The notes: generated by a model from the sequence alone, not told the origin. Shown: positions 32,941 through 42,170, numbered from the stretch's first letter. The stretch: 64,000 nucleotides of DNA from Pseudomonas sp. S37 (GCF_016658545.1 NZ_JACVZC010000012.1:1-64000), one strand, 5' to 3'. Numbers and translations: made by a program.

Positions 32941-34578
32941 ATGCTCAACTTCAAATCCCTGCGGACTGAATGGGTCACGCTGCTGGCCAGCCTTTACCTG
33001 CTGATCGGCTTCAACATGTTCCTCTGGGAACACCTGCAAGAGGTTGTGCCCCCCGGGCTGTCGGGGCTGTGGCTGAGCCTGGCGTTTGCCGTGCTGATGC
33101 TGTTCGCCTTCAATCTGGTCCTCACCTTTTTTGCCTTCCGCTATGTATTGAAACCGTTGCTCATTGTGTTGTTCATGAGTGGCGCGGGCGTGGCTTACTT
33201 CATGAACCAGTACGGCGTACTTATTGATGCCGGCATGTTCCGTAATATGGCCGAGACCAATGTTGCGGAAGTGCGTGACCTGATGTCGTTCAAGTTTGCC
33301 GCCTATATCTTGCTACTGGGTGTATTGCCTTCGGTGCTTTTGTGGAAGGCGCCTATCGCCTATCGCCGCTGGCACCGCGAGTTGCTCGGCAAGCTGGTGG
33401 TCAGTGGCGCCTGCGTGGTGGCGCTTGGCTCGGTGGCGCTGGTCAACTATCAAGGGCTGTCGTCGCTGTTTCGCAATCACCACGAACTGCGCCTGATGCT
33501 TACCCCGAGCAATATCGTCGGCGCCTCCATTGGTTATGTCAGTGAGCGCGTCGGTACGGCGTCGCGCCCGTTCCAGCTTTACGGCGAAGATGCCAAGCGC
33601 GATGCCGCCTGGCAAAAACACGAGCGCAAGTCGCTGACCGTGCTGGTGGTGGGTGAAAGTGCCCGGGCAGACCACTTTGGCGTGCTGGGCTATGACCGCG
33701 ATACCACACCGAACCTGGCCAAGGAACAGGGCCTGCTGGCGTTCTCCGATGTGCACTCGTGCGGCACTGAAACAGCCGTGTCGGTGCCGTGCATGTTCTC
33801 CGGCATGAAGCGCAAGGACTACGATGCCCGGGTGGCGAAAAACCGTGAAGGGCTGCTGGATATCCTCCAGCGTGCCGGCCTGGCCGTGCAGTGGCGCGAC
33901 AACCAGTCGGGCTGCAAGGGCACCTGCGACCGCGTGCAGTTCATTGATGTCAGCAACCTCAAGGACCCGCAGCTGTGCGCCAATGGCGAATGCCATGACC
34001 AGATCCTGCTGCAGGGCCTGGACGAACTGATCGACAACCTCGACAAGGACACCGTGCTGGTGCTGCACCAGATGGGCAGCCACGGCCCCGAGTACTTCAA
34101 ACGCTACCCCAACGGCGGCGAACGTTTCACCCCGGTATGCAAGAGCAACGCGCTGAACCAGTGCAGTGAAGAAGAGATCATCAACGGCTACGACAACACC
34201 CTGGCCTATACCGACAAAGTGCTGGCTTCGCTGATCGATACCTTGCGCAGCAAGCAGGACAAGGTCGACACGGCGATGATCTACCTGTCCGACCATGGCG
34301 AGTCGCTGGGTGAGTACAACCTGTTCCTGCACGGCACACCGTACGCCATCGCCCCTGAGCAACAGAAACACGTACCGCTGCTGACCTGGTTCTCCGACAG
34401 CTACAAGGAGGACTTCGGCGTCGATACCGACTGCCTGGCCAAGCTCGGCGATGCCCCGCTGTCGCAGGACAACCTGTTCCACTCGATGCTCGGCCTGCTG
34501 CAGGTGCACACCGAGGTCTACCAGCAGTCGCTGGATATGTTCGCCAGCTGCCGCCCCTGGCTGGCGGCCAAGCGCTGA
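32941..34578 (+). CDS. eptA: Phosphoethanolamine-lipid A transferase
   Basis: A 545-residue inner-membrane enzyme that adds phosphoethanolamine to lipid A and thereby lowers binding of cationic peptides such as polymyxin. Five membrane segments fill residues 10-175; the periplasmic sulfatase-like domain follows. Active-site residues are Glu239 (VVGESARADHFG), the nucleophile Thr278 (CGTETAVSVPCMFSGM) and SDHGESLGEYNLFLHG with its zinc ligands. Paired cysteines fit periplasmic disulfides. The ATG at 32941 has no clear ribosome site; a TTG at 32929 is also in frame. No PmrAB-type regulator genes lie nearby. Confidence 0.92.
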   Translation: MLNFKSLRTEWVTLLASLYLLIGFNMFLWEHLQEVVPPGLSGLWLSLAFAVLMLFAFNLVLTFFAFRYVLKPLLIVLFMSGAGVAYFMNQYGVLIDAGMFRNMAETNVAEVRDLMSFKFAAYILLLGVLPSVLLWKAPIAYRRWHRELLGKLVVSGACVVALGSVALVNYQGLSSLFRNHHELRLMLTPSNIVGASIGYVSERVGTASRPFQLYGEDAKRDAAWQKHERKSLTVLVVGESARADHFGVLGYDRDTTPNLAKEQGLLAFSDVHSCGTETAVSVPCMFSGMKRKDYDARVAKNREGLLDILQRAGLAVQWRDNQSGCKGTCDRVQFIDVSNLKDPQLCANGECHDQILLQGLDELIDNLDKDTVLVLHQMGSHGPEYFKRYPNGGERFTPVCKSNALNQCSEEEIINGYDNTLAYTDKVLASLIDTLRSKQDKVDTAMIYLSDHGESLGEYNLFLHGTPYAIAPEQQKHVPLLTWFSDSYKEDFGVDTDCLAKLGDAPLSQDNLFHSMLGLLQVHTEVYQQSLDMFASCRPWLAAKR

Positions 34579-34681
34579 CGCCTCACAAACTGCACCATTG
34601 ATCGATATCAAGGATGGCCCGGGTTTCACCAGCAGTGCCCGCGCCGTATATACTGCGCGCCAATGTTAGTGGGAGAGCCTT

Positions 34682-35815
34682 GTGGCCATCGAAATTCACT
34701 GGATCCGTGACGACCAGAGCCTGGCCGAACACTGCCGCGACTGGCACCAGCTGCCCTTTGTCGCCGTCGATACCGAATTCATGCGGGTCGACACCTTTTA
34801 CCCGAAAGCCGGGCTGATCCAGATCGGCGACGGCCAGCGGGCCTTCCTGATCGACCCGTTGCTGATCGGCAACTGGCAACCGTTGGCCGACCTGCTGGAA
34901 GACAGCGGCGTGGTCAAGGTGCTGCACGCCTGCAGCGAAGACCTCGAGGTGCTGCTGCGCCTGACCGGCAAGCTGCCCCAACCGCTGTTCGACACCCAGC
35001 TGGCCGCCGGTTACCTGAACCTGGGCTTCTCCATGGGCTATTCGCGCCTGGTGCAGGAAGTGCTGGGCATCGAGCTGCCCAAGGGTGAAACCCGCTCCGA
35101 CTGGTTGCAGCGCCCGCTATCGGAAACCCAGGTCAGCTACGCTGCCGAGGATGCCGTGCACCTCGCCGAGCTGTTCACCGCGCTGCGCCCGCGCCTGAGT
35201 GACGACAAGTACGCCTGGGTGCTGGAGGACGGTGCCGAGCTGGTGGCCGCCTTGCGCCGCGAAGTCGAACCCGAAAGCCTGTACCGCGACGTCAAGCTGG
35301 CCTGGAAGCTGGCCCCGCAGCAACTGGCAGTACTGCGCGAGCTGTGCGCCTGGCGTGAGCGTGAAGCGCGCAGCCGCGATGTGCCGCGCAACCGCATCCT
35401 CAAGGAGCACTCGCTGTGGCCCATGGCCAAGGGCCAGCCGAACAACCTGTCGGCACTGGCCAAGATCGACGAGATGCACCCGCGCACCATTCGTCAGGAC
35501 GGTGAGTACCTGATCCAGCTGATCAAGCGCGCCGCCAGCCTGCCGCCCGAGCAGTGGCCAGCGCCTTTGCCCGAGCCGCTGCCGATCGAAGCCGCCGGCA
35601 TCCTCAAGCAGCTGCGCGCCATCGGCCAGGCCGAAGGCGAGCGCCTGGGCATTGCCCCCGAGCTGATGCTGCGCAAGAAAGCCCTGGAGGCGCTGCTCAA
35701 GAGCGGCTACCCCAATGGCCCTTATCAATTGCCCGATTCGCTGCGCGGCTGGCGCCGTGAGCGCATGGGCCAGGCCCTGCTGGACAGCCTTGCAGGCGCT
35801 GGAGAAACCCGATGA
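34682..35815 (+). CDS. rnd: Ribonuclease D
   Basis: A 377-residue 3'-5' exoribonuclease for tRNA and small RNA maturation. The DEDD exonuclease domain begins with [24 protein letters not shown] (D30, E32), continues with [11 protein letters not shown] and ends with YAAEDAVHL (about 155); an HRDC domain follows at about 210-290. The start is GTG, with GGGAG about 8 nt upstream. Its stop overlaps the ycgL start (ATGA), forming an operon of rnd, ycgL and a hydroxyacid dehydrogenase. Confidence 0.93.
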   Translation: MAIEIHWIRDDQSLAEHCRDWHQLPFVAVDTEFMRVDTFYPKAGLIQIGDGQRAFLIDPLLIGNWQPLADLLEDSGVVKVLHACSEDLEVLLRLTGKLPQPLFDTQLAAGYLNLGFSMGYSRLVQEVLGIELPKGETRSDWLQRPLSETQVSYAAEDAVHLAELFTALRPRLSDDKYAWVLEDGAELVAALRREVEPESLYRDVKLAWKLAPQQLAVLRELCAWREREARSRDVPRNRILKEHSLWPMAKGQPNNLSALAKIDEMHPRTIRQDGEYLIQLIKRAASLPPEQWPAPLPEPLPIEAAGILKQLRAIGQAEGERLGIAPELMLRKKALEALLKSGYPNGPYQLPDSLRGWRRERMGQALLDSLAGAGETR

Positions 35816-36105
35816 AACGCATTTGCTCGATTTACAAGAGCCCCCGCAAGAACGAAATGTACCTGTACGTGCTCAAGGCCGATGGCCTGGAGCGCGTGCC
35901 CGAAGGCCTGCTGCCGTTCTTCGGCACCCCAGTGCACGCCTTCGACCTGGTGCTCAGCCCCGAGCGCAAGCTGGCCCGCGAAGACATCACCAAGGTGCTG
36001 GAAAACCTCGACAACCAGGGCTATCACCTGCAGATGCCGCCGCCGGATGACGACTACATCGAGCACCTGCCCGAAGAGCTGCTGCGCCGTAACGACCCGG
36101 CCTGA
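35812..36105 (+). CDS. YcgL-domain protein
   Basis: A 97-residue YcgL (DUF709) protein: [20 protein letters not shown] at the start, then [35 protein letters not shown] and a C-terminal GYHLQMPPP. Function is unknown, but the gene follows rnd in many gamma-proteobacteria, as here with an ATGA overlap, which suggests a role in RNA processing. Confidence 0.92.
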   Translation: MKRICSIYKSPRKNEMYLYVLKADGLERVPEGLLPFFGTPVHAFDLVLSPERKLAREDITKVLENLDNQGYHLQMPPPDDDYIEHLPEELLRRNDPA

Positions 36106-36107
36106 TC

Positions 36108-37040
36108 ATGCGCGTACTGATTGCCGAGCATGACCATGCCCGCTACGCCGAGCTTTTGCGCGCAGCCGCGCCTGAAGTGGAAATCCTGACCAGTGGCGAC
36201 TCGGCCGAACTGGCCCGCCAGGCACCCCGGTGCCCGGTGTGGCTGGGCCAGCCAGACCTGCTGGCGAGCTTGCTGCGCCAGGGCCACAAGCCCGAGTGGG
36301 TACAGTCGACCTGGGCCGGCATCACGCCGTTGCTGGCCGACGGCTTGCCGCGTGATTACCGCCTGACCCGTGCGGTGGGTATCTTTGGCCAGGTGATGGC
36401 CGAATACATGCTTACCTACCTGCTAGGCCATGAGCGCGAGGTGCTGTCGCGCCTGGTCAGCCAGGTCGAGCGGCGCTGGGACGACCGCCCGGGGCGCACC
36501 CTGGAAGGGCGCAAGGTGCTGATCGTGGGCACCGGCGACATCGGCCAGCGCGTGGCCGAGTTCCTGCAGCCGTTTGGCGTGGTGCTGTACGGAGTTGCCA
36601 GCAGCGCCCGTGAACAGGCACCGTTCGTCGAAGTGGCGGCGCTGGCCGACCTGCCGCGCATGGTTGGCCAGGTCGACTACGTGCTCAACCTGCTGCCGGA
36701 TACCCCGGCTACCCACGACCTGTACGACACGGCGCTGTTCAAGTGCTTCCAGCCTACGGCGCTGTTCATCAATGCCGGGCGTGGCGCGGCAGTGGTGGAT
36801 GCTGACTTGGTAGAGGCGCTGAAAGAGGGCCATCTGGCCGGGGCAGTGATCGATGTGTGCCGGCAGGAGCCGCTGCCCAAGCAGCACCCGTTCTGGACGG
36901 CCTGGGGCTTGCTGCTGACCGGGCACAGCTCGGCGCCCACCTCGCCAGCGGCGATGGTGCGGTTGTTTGTCGAGAATGTGCGGGCGTATGAAGCAGGGCA
37001 GGGGATGCGTGGTGAAGTCGACTTCGCCCGGGGTTATTGA
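36108..37040 (+). CDS. D-isomer-specific 2-hydroxyacid dehydrogenase (GhrA-like)
   Basis: A 310-residue NAD(P)-dependent reductase. The Rossmann motif is VLIVGTGDIGQRVAEFL (about 140-156). The catalytic triad can be placed as Arg in LLPDTPATHDL...INAGRGAAV, Glu in CRQEPLP and His in TGHSSAPTSP. The relation is to glyoxylate/hydroxypyruvate reductase GhrA; the substrate is not certain. It starts 2 bp after the ycgL stop and is probably transcribed with rnd and ycgL. Confidence 0.85.
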   Translation: MRVLIAEHDHARYAELLRAAAPEVEILTSGDSAELARQAPRCPVWLGQPDLLASLLRQGHKPEWVQSTWAGITPLLADGLPRDYRLTRAVGIFGQVMAEYMLTYLLGHEREVLSRLVSQVERRWDDRPGRTLEGRKVLIVGTGDIGQRVAEFLQPFGVVLYGVASSAREQAPFVEVAALADLPRMVGQVDYVLNLLPDTPATHDLYDTALFKCFQPTALFINAGRGAAVVDADLVEALKEGHLAGAVIDVCRQEPLPKQHPFWTAWGLLLTGHSSAPTSPAAMVRLFVENVRAYEAGQGMRGEVDFARGY

Positions 37041-37051
37041 TTTGTAGTGCT

Positions 37052-37141
37052 TGTACGGGCCTCTTCGCGGGTGAACCCGCTCCTACATCGGGTGGTGATC
37101 CCCTTGTAGGAGCGGGTTTACCCGCGAAGAGGCCGGTACAG
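37052..37141. repeat. Inverted REP pair
   Basis: REP units at 37052-37087 and 37104-37141 between convergent genes, of the TCCTACA subtype. Confidence 0.85.
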
Positions 37142-37153
37142 ACGACACAAGGC

Positions 37154-37747
37154 TTACAGGCTGAAATCACCCTCAGCCGCCAGCTCACTCAGCGGCTTGC
37201 GCGGGCTAGGCACTTCACGCGACTGCAGCGCTTCGTCCAGGCTGGCCTTGTCACCCAGCTTGCCGATCGCCACCATGGCATGCAGCACATAGCCTTCAGG
37301 AATCTTCAACTCCTGACGTGCCAGCTCCTGGTCGAAACCGGCCATGCCGTGGGTATGCCAGCCACTGATGCTGGCCTGCAGGGCCAGGTGCCCCCAGGCG
37401 GAGCCGGTGTCGAAGGTGTGCCACAGCGCCGGTTTTTCTTCGGTGGCACCCGGGGCGCCGAAGGTGGTCTTGGAGATCACCATCACCAGCGCCGACGCCT
37501 GTTGCGCCCAGCTGCGGTTGAACGGCACCAGCAGGCTCAGGTAACGCTCCCAGCTCGGCGTATCACGGCGGGCATACAGGAAGCGCCAAGGCTGCGAGTT
37601 GTACGCCGACGGTGCCCAGCGGGCGGCTTCCAGGAAGCTCAGCAGGGTCTCTTCGCTGATCGGCTCGGCGGTGAAGGCGCGTGGCGACCAGCGGTTGATG
37701 AACTGCTCGTTGATGGCGTAATCGGCAATGCGGGGGTTGGCGCTCAT
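37154..37747 (-). CDS. Nitroreductase-family protein
   Basis: A 197-residue FMN-dependent nitroreductase-fold protein. FINRWSPRAFTAEPISEETLLSFLEAARWAPSAYNSQPWRFLY is the FMN phosphate-binding N-terminus of the family and SAWGHLALQASISGWHTHGM lies at the dimer interface. Its substrates are unknown; relatives reduce nitroaromatics or quinones. The ATG at 37747 matches the conserved start better than the longer frame to 37807. Confidence 0.87.
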   Translation of the reverse strand: MSANPRIADYAINEQFINRWSPRAFTAEPISEETLLSFLEAARWAPSAYNSQPWRFLYARRDTPSWERYLSLLVPFNRSWAQQASALVMVISKTTFGAPGATEEKPALWHTFDTGSAWGHLALQASISGWHTHGMAGFDQELARQELKIPEGYVLHAMVAIGKLGDKASLDEALQSREVPSPRKPLSELAAEGDFSL

Positions 37748-37891
37748 GGCGGCTCCTGCAAAAGGACGGGAAACGCGCACGCTACTGCGTCCCGTCGCGA
37801 CTGACAAGCGGTCTGGCTTTGCCGAAGGCCAGGCTCTAGACTGGCGCCGCCGCGCGCCGTGGCCTCAAGATGAATGCAGGAAACCCGTGTA

Positions 37892-38341
37892 ATGATCGCT
37901 GAAAACGCGCCGTTCTGGCGGCGCAAGACCCTCGAACAACTCAACCCGCAAGAGTGGGAGTCGCTGTGCGACGGCTGCGGCCTGTGCTGCCTGCAAAAGC
38001 TCGAGGACGAGGACGACAACAGCGTTTACTACACGCGCATTGCCTGCAAGTTGCTGGACCTGCAAACCTGCCAGTGCAGCGACTACCCCAACCGCTTCGC
38101 CCAGGTGCCAGACTGCATCCAGCTCACCCCGGGCAAGGCTGACCAGTTTACCTGGCTGCCGAGCACCTGCGGTTACCGCCTGGTCAGTGAGGGCAAGGAC
38201 CTGCCTGCCTGGCATCACCTGGTCTGCGGCGATCGCCAGCAGGTCCATGAACAGCGCATTTCCCAGGCGGGGCGTATGCTCAGGGAGCAGGATGTGCACG
38301 AAGACGACTGGGAAGACCACCTGATTTTCCGCGCCAGCTGA
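37892..38341 (+). CDS. YcgN-family cysteine cluster protein (UPF0260)
   Basis: A 149-residue protein of the YcgN/UPF0260 family with eight cysteines, including [13 protein letters not shown] (about 29-41), [15 protein letters not shown] and [22 protein letters not shown]. The pattern points to a bound metal, probably zinc or an Fe-S cluster. Function is unknown. The ATG at 37892 follows AGGAA. The next gene starts 41 bp later on the same strand and may be co-transcribed. Confidence 0.9.
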   Translation: MIAENAPFWRRKTLEQLNPQEWESLCDGCGLCCLQKLEDEDDNSVYYTRIACKLLDLQTCQCSDYPNRFAQVPDCIQLTPGKADQFTWLPSTCGYRLVSEGKDLPAWHHLVCGDRQQVHEQRISQAGRMLREQDVHEDDWEDHLIFRAS

Positions 38342-38382
38342 CCGGCGCGGCCCGCTGCCACGGGGAAACAAGGAGTTTCTGT

Positions 38383-39591
38383 ATGCGTTGCCAGCTGTTG
38401 TTGCTGTTGGGCCTGATGGCCAGTGCGCCCGCCTGGGCGAAAAAGGTCAATCTCGACTACGAAGTGCGCCTGCTGCCTGCCAGCGGCCAGGCGGAAGTTC
38501 GCCTGACCTTGGCTGACGGCAGCGCGGTGCGCAGCCTTGACTTCGACCTGGGCAAGGCCGGGGCCTACAGCGGCTTCCAGGCCGATGGCCAATGGCAACT
38601 GAAAGGTCAGCGCGGGGTATGGCAGCCTGCGGCCGGCAAGACCAGCCTAAGCTACCGCGTGCTGCTGGACCAGAAGCTTGCCAGCGGCGCGTTTTCGTCG
38701 CGTATCACCCCGCACTGGGCGCTGTTCCTGGGCGACCAGTTGGTGCCGCCCGCACGCCTCGACCAGCAGGATGGGACCGAGCTGGTGGCGCGCCTGGCAT
38801 TCGACCTGCCGGAGGGCTGGAAGAGCATCGAGACGTCCTGGCCGCGCGTCGGCAAGGACAAGTTCCGCATCGACAATGTATCGCGCCTGTTCGACCGCCC
38901 TACTGGCTGGATGCTCGCCGGTGACTTGGGCAGCCGCCGCGCCCGCCTGGGCGAAACCGACGTGACCGTGGCCGCGCCGGTGGGGCAGGGCATGCGGCGC
39001 ATGGACAGCCTGACCTTGCTCACCTTCGTCTGGCCGCAGTTGCAGGCGGTATTCCCGCGCAACCCGCCGAAGCTTTTGCTGGTGGGCGCACGTGACGGCA
39101 TGTGGCGCGGAGCGATGGCGGCGCAGGGCTCGTTGTACCTGCACAGTGCTCGGCCGATGGTCAGCGAGAACGGCAGCAGCCCGTTGTTGCGTGAAGTGGT
39201 GCAGTTGTTTGCGCAGATTCGTGGGCGTGACAACAGTGACTGGCTGGTGGAAAGCCTGACCGACTATTACGCCAGTGAGTTGTTGCGCCGTTCCGGCGGG
39301 GTGAGCGATGACCGCTACCAGGCCTGGCAGGCGCGCCTGAGCAAGCAGGGCGCCAAGGTCACCCGGCTCAAGGGCGAGCGCGCCACCCCGGCCCAGGTGG
39401 CCCGTGGAGTGATGCTGCTGCAGGCGCTGGACAAGGAAATCCGCATTCACACCCAGGCCAAGCGCTCGCTGGACGATGTGGTGCGCGGGTTGATGCGCTT
39501 GCCGAGCGTGAGCACCGAAGAGTTCGTGCAGATCAGCGAGAATGTGCTGGGGCGGCGGTCCGAGGTGTTGCAGAGCAAGGCGTTGCGTTAG
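38383..39591 (+). CDS. Exported protein resembling a degenerate M61/M1-type gluzincin
   Basis: A 402-residue protein with a signal peptide (1-19, LLLLLGLMASAPAWA). The N-terminal half looks like the beta-rich domain of M61-type glycyl aminopeptidases. The part around LLREVVQLFAQIRGRD ... DWLVESLTDYYASELLRR (268-302) has the layout of a zinc peptidase core, HExxH followed by WLxEGxxxY. The two histidines are replaced by Arg270 and Gln274, while the Glu of WLVES (290) and the Tyr pair remain. If this reading is right, it is a non-catalytic or re-purposed relative, exported to the periplasm. AAGGAG precedes the ATG. The family assignment is mine and tentative. Confidence 0.7.
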   Translation: MRCQLLLLLGLMASAPAWAKKVNLDYEVRLLPASGQAEVRLTLADGSAVRSLDFDLGKAGAYSGFQADGQWQLKGQRGVWQPAAGKTSLSYRVLLDQKLASGAFSSRITPHWALFLGDQLVPPARLDQQDGTELVARLAFDLPEGWKSIETSWPRVGKDKFRIDNVSRLFDRPTGWMLAGDLGSRRARLGETDVTVAAPVGQGMRRMDSLTLLTFVWPQLQAVFPRNPPKLLLVGARDGMWRGAMAAQGSLYLHSARPMVSENGSSPLLREVVQLFAQIRGRDNSDWLVESLTDYYASELLRRSGGVSDDRYQAWQARLSKQGAKVTRLKGERATPAQVARGVMLLQALDKEIRIHTQAKRSLDDVVRGLMRLPSVSTEEFVQISENVLGRRSEVLQSKALR

Positions 39592-39604
39592 ACATCTCTA
39601 TCGC

Positions 39605-39829
39605 CTGTGCCGGCCTCTTCGCGGGTAAACCCGCTCCTACAGGGCAATCACCGCCCGTTGTAGGAGCGGGTTTACCCGCGAATAGGCCCGCACAGGCCAG
39701 TGATATCCCTGCAGCCATGAGCGCCCTGTGGGAGCGGGTTTACCCGCGAAAAGGCCGGCACAGGCCAGTGATGTCCCTGCAGCCATCAGCGACCTGTGGG
39801 AGGCTTGCCGGCGATAGGGCCAGCACAGG
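39605..39829. repeat. Array of three REPs and a degenerate fourth
   Basis: REP units at 39605-39643, 39658-39696 and 39725-39764, followed by a degenerate one at 39793-39829 (GGGAGGCTTGCCGGCGATAGG). The spacer CCAGTGATRTCCCTGCAGCCAT is repeated between the last units, so the array grew by tandem duplication. Confidence 0.83.
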
Positions 39830-39840
39830 CAATGCATTAA

Positions 39841-40179
39841 TCAACCGCCAGCCAACGGATCCTTGCCCGTCACCGTCACCCCGCGCGTCGCCGCCTTGGC
39901 GCTGGCCTTCAACGCCTCCAGCTCCGCCGCACTACGCTCGATATCCAACCGCAACCGCTGATACTCCCGGCGATGCCGCTGCCACCAGGCCTTGGTCGAG
40001 CAATGCCCGCTGACCCCACGCGCCACGGCCAGCCCGCCCACCACCATCTGCAGCAATCCGACCAGGCCGCCATGGCGCAGCCCCTTGCTGAACATCAGCG
40101 CGCCCCCCGCCAACGAACTGACCCGCTCCAGACCCTGGACATTGTGCTGCGACGACGCAGCGGAATGGATATCGAGCAT
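39841..40179 (-). CDS. DUF2892-like small membrane protein
   Basis: A 112-residue protein. LERVSSLAGGALMFSKGLRHGGLVGLLQMVVGGLAVARGVSGHC (18-61) resembles the DUF2892 (YgaP-type) transmembrane hairpin with a conserved GHC; a charged helical C-terminus (residues 66-95) follows. Function is unknown. It stands alone between a REP array and the permease gene. Confidence 0.75.
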   Translation of the reverse strand: MLDIHSAASSQHNVQGLERVSSLAGGALMFSKGLRHGGLVGLLQMVVGGLAVARGVSGHCSTKAWWQRHRREYQRLRLDIERSAAELEALKASAKAATRGVTVTGKDPLAGG

Positions 40180-40268
40180 GACAACCCCTCCATGTGAAAT
40201 GTAAGCAGCTGACCCGCAGCGCGCCGCCCGCGTTCATTCAGGTCGCCCAGCGGCAACTCATGTCGCCT

Positions 40269-40484
40269 TCAGGGCTCTGCCATGCAGCTTTCAGCGCTGC
40301 CAATGTCATCTATGGTCAAGTCCGTGGCGGATTCAGGCAACTTGAGTGCCCCCTCGCTGGCGTACCGTGACCGGGCGCGAAGCTCATCCACGCTGGGTTT
40401 CGATCCAGGAGCTTCACGTCCCCCCACAAAGAAAACAAAAGCAGGGATCAGGATGACAATGACAAGCGCGAGTGGCGCCGGCAA
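40269..40484 (-). CDS. Possible small membrane-anchored protein, antisense to the permease start
   Basis: A 71-codon frame whose product has a hydrophobic N-terminus (LALVIVILIPAFVFFVGG) followed by a charged tail with SVDELRARSRYASEGALKLPESATDLTIDDIG. The composition looks protein-like and it fills the gap before the permease, but its first 32 bp overlap the permease start on the other strand and no ribosome site is clear. It may be a chance antisense frame. Confidence 0.3.
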   Translation of the reverse strand: MPAPLALVIVILIPAFVFFVGGREAPGSKPSVDELRARSRYASEGALKLPESATDLTIDDIGSAESCMAEP

Positions 40485-41850
40485 TCAGCTGGCGCAAGGC
40501 TTCAAGCAACGCCATGTGACCATGCTGTCCATCGCCGGGGTGATCGGTGCCGGGTTGTTCATCGGCTCCGGGCACGCCATCGCGGCGGCCGGCCCTTCGG
40601 CCATCGTCGCCTACGCACTGGCAGGTGCGCTGGTGGTGCTGGTCATGCGCATGCTCGGGGAAATGGCGGTCGCCAGCCCCGATACCGGCTCGTTCTCCAC
40701 CTACGCCGACCGCGCCATCGGTCGTTGGGCCGGCTTTACCATCGGCTGGTTGTACTGGTGGTTCTGGGTGCTGGTGATTCCCATCGAAGCCATTGCCGCC
40801 GGCGTGGTGCTCAACAACTGGTTCCCGCACATCGATGCCTGGTTCTTCGCCCTGAGCATGACCGTGCTGCTGACCGCCACCAACCTGTTCAGCGTGGCCA
40901 AGTACGGCGAATTCGAGTTCTGGTTCGCCATGCTCAAGGTCATCGCCATCGTTGCCTTCATCGCCTTGGGCGCAGCGGCGTTGGCCGGGGTGCTGCCGGG
41001 TCGTGAAGTCAGTGGTCTGCCACTGCTGCTGCAGCAGGAGGGCGGCTTCATGCCCAATGGCTGGACGGCGATCATCGGCGCCTTGCTTACCACCATGTTC
41101 AGCTACCTGGGTACCGAAGCGGTGACCATCGCCGCCTCCGAGTCGAAAGACCCGGCGCGCAACATCGCCAAGGCCACCCGCTCGGTGATCTGGCGCATCA
41201 GCGTGTTCTACCTGCTGTCGATCTTCGTGATCATCTCGGTGGTGCCATGGAACGACCCACTGCTGCCGGTGCAGGGCTCGTACCAGCGCGCACTGGAAAT
41301 CATGCACATCCCTTACGCCAAGCTGCTGGTGGACATGGTGGTGCTGGTGGCAGTAGCCAGTTGCCTGAACTCGTCGATCTACATTTCGTCGCGGATGCTT
41401 TACTCGCTGAGCAAGCGGGGTGATGCGCCGGGCTTCATCCAGCGCACCTCCAAGGTAGGCGTGCCGCGTGCGGCGGTGATCGGCAGCACGCTGATCGGCA
41501 TGCTGGCAACCATCGTCAACTACTTTGCCCCGGCCGAGGTGTTTGCCTTCCTGCTGGCCAGCTCCGGGTCGATTGCCTTGCTGGTGTACCTGGCGATTGC
41601 CTTCTCGCAACTGCGCATGCGCGCCATCCTGCAGCGGCAGAACGTGGAGATTGCCTTCAAGATGTGGCTGTATCCCTGGCTGACCTATGCAGTGATCGGT
41701 TTCATCATCTTTGCCCTGGGCACCATGTTTGTCATGCCCAAGCACCGTATGGAAGTGTCGCTGACCTTGGCGTTGGCGCTGGTGATCCTGGCGCTGGGGG
41801 TGATTACCAGCAGGCGGCATGCGCGGCGGGAGGCGCTGGCGACCGCGTAA
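40453..41850 (+). CDS. gabP: GABA/amino acid permease (APC family)
   Basis: A 465-residue transporter of the AAT branch of the APC superfamily with 12 predicted membrane segments. GFKQRHVTMLSIAGVIGAGLFIGSG and EMAVASPDTGSFSTYADRAIGRWAGFTIGWLYWWFWV are very close to GabP, the proton-driven 4-aminobutyrate importer. Related permeases for other amino acids look alike, so the substrate is not certain. ATGs at 40453 and 40459 are both possible; the first has AGG about 8 nt upstream. A terminator and a REP follow. It may serve the catabolic set that starts at 42171. Confidence 0.85.
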   Translation: MTMTSASGAGNQLAQGFKQRHVTMLSIAGVIGAGLFIGSGHAIAAAGPSAIVAYALAGALVVLVMRMLGEMAVASPDTGSFSTYADRAIGRWAGFTIGWLYWWFWVLVIPIEAIAAGVVLNNWFPHIDAWFFALSMTVLLTATNLFSVAKYGEFEFWFAMLKVIAIVAFIALGAAALAGVLPGREVSGLPLLLQQEGGFMPNGWTAIIGALLTTMFSYLGTEAVTIAASESKDPARNIAKATRSVIWRISVFYLLSIFVIISVVPWNDPLLPVQGSYQRALEIMHIPYAKLLVDMVVLVAVASCLNSSIYISSRMLYSLSKRGDAPGFIQRTSKVGVPRAAVIGSTLIGMLATIVNYFAPAEVFAFLLASSGSIALLVYLAIAFSQLRMRAILQRQNVEIAFKMWLYPWLTYAVIGFIIFALGTMFVMPKHRMEVSLTLALALVILALGVITSRRHARREALATA

Positions 41851-41872
41851 TGGGATATGCGTGATTGAAAGA

Positions 41873-41902
41873 AAGCCATCTGCCTGCAGGTGGCTTTTTT
41901 GT
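41873..41902 (+). terminator. Rho-independent terminator of the permease gene
   Basis: AAGCCATCTG and CAGGTGGCTT form a stem around CCTG, followed by TTTTTTGTTT. Confidence 0.85.
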
Positions 41903-41911
41903 TTGTGCGGT

Positions 41912-41950
41912 CCCTGTGGGAGCGGGTTCACCCGCGAAGAGGCCGGCACA
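41912..41950. repeat. Single REP element
   Basis: One REP unit immediately after the permease terminator. Confidence 0.82.
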
Positions 41951-42092
41951 TTTTGCCCATTTGTCTGATCTGGATAATTACCTGTCCGGTTTGGCAATGC
42001 AGCCCCCAGGGTGTTTAATTCCACCTTTGGGCCCTCTTGAACCCCCTAAAAACAAAGGCCCAGGCAGATTTCACCGTTCATCGAAAATGCTG

Positions 42093-42107
42093 TAGACACA
42101 TTGTCTA
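42093..42107. promoter_or_regulatory. Palindromic operator for the GntR regulator
   Basis: TAGACA-CAT-TGTCTA is a perfect 6+6 palindrome; another TAGACA half-site lies at 42137-42142. FadR-type GntR proteins bind short palindromes of this size, and the site is 63 bp before the regulator start, so autoregulation of the whole set is likely. Confidence 0.6.
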
Positions 42108-42170
42108 ACAGTGCCATATAGTCGTTATACAAATAGTAGACATAGCTCTATGACAACAAAGAAGGCCGCC

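Larger units (their letters stand above)
41851..42170. other. 320-bp region between the permease and the GntR regulator
   Basis: It holds the permease terminator (41873-41902), one REP (41912-41950), an AT-richer stretch with no gene, and the TAGACA/TGTCTA operator (42093-42107) ahead of the regulator start. Confidence 0.6.

Noticed and set aside
39605-39829. CRISPR-like array
   Set aside because: The repeats are inverted REP hairpins with short, partly identical spacers; no cas genes are near.
40414-42024. 536-codon antisense frame over the permease
   Set aside because: Product is rich in His, Gln and Asp, as expected from the reverse of a membrane-protein gene.
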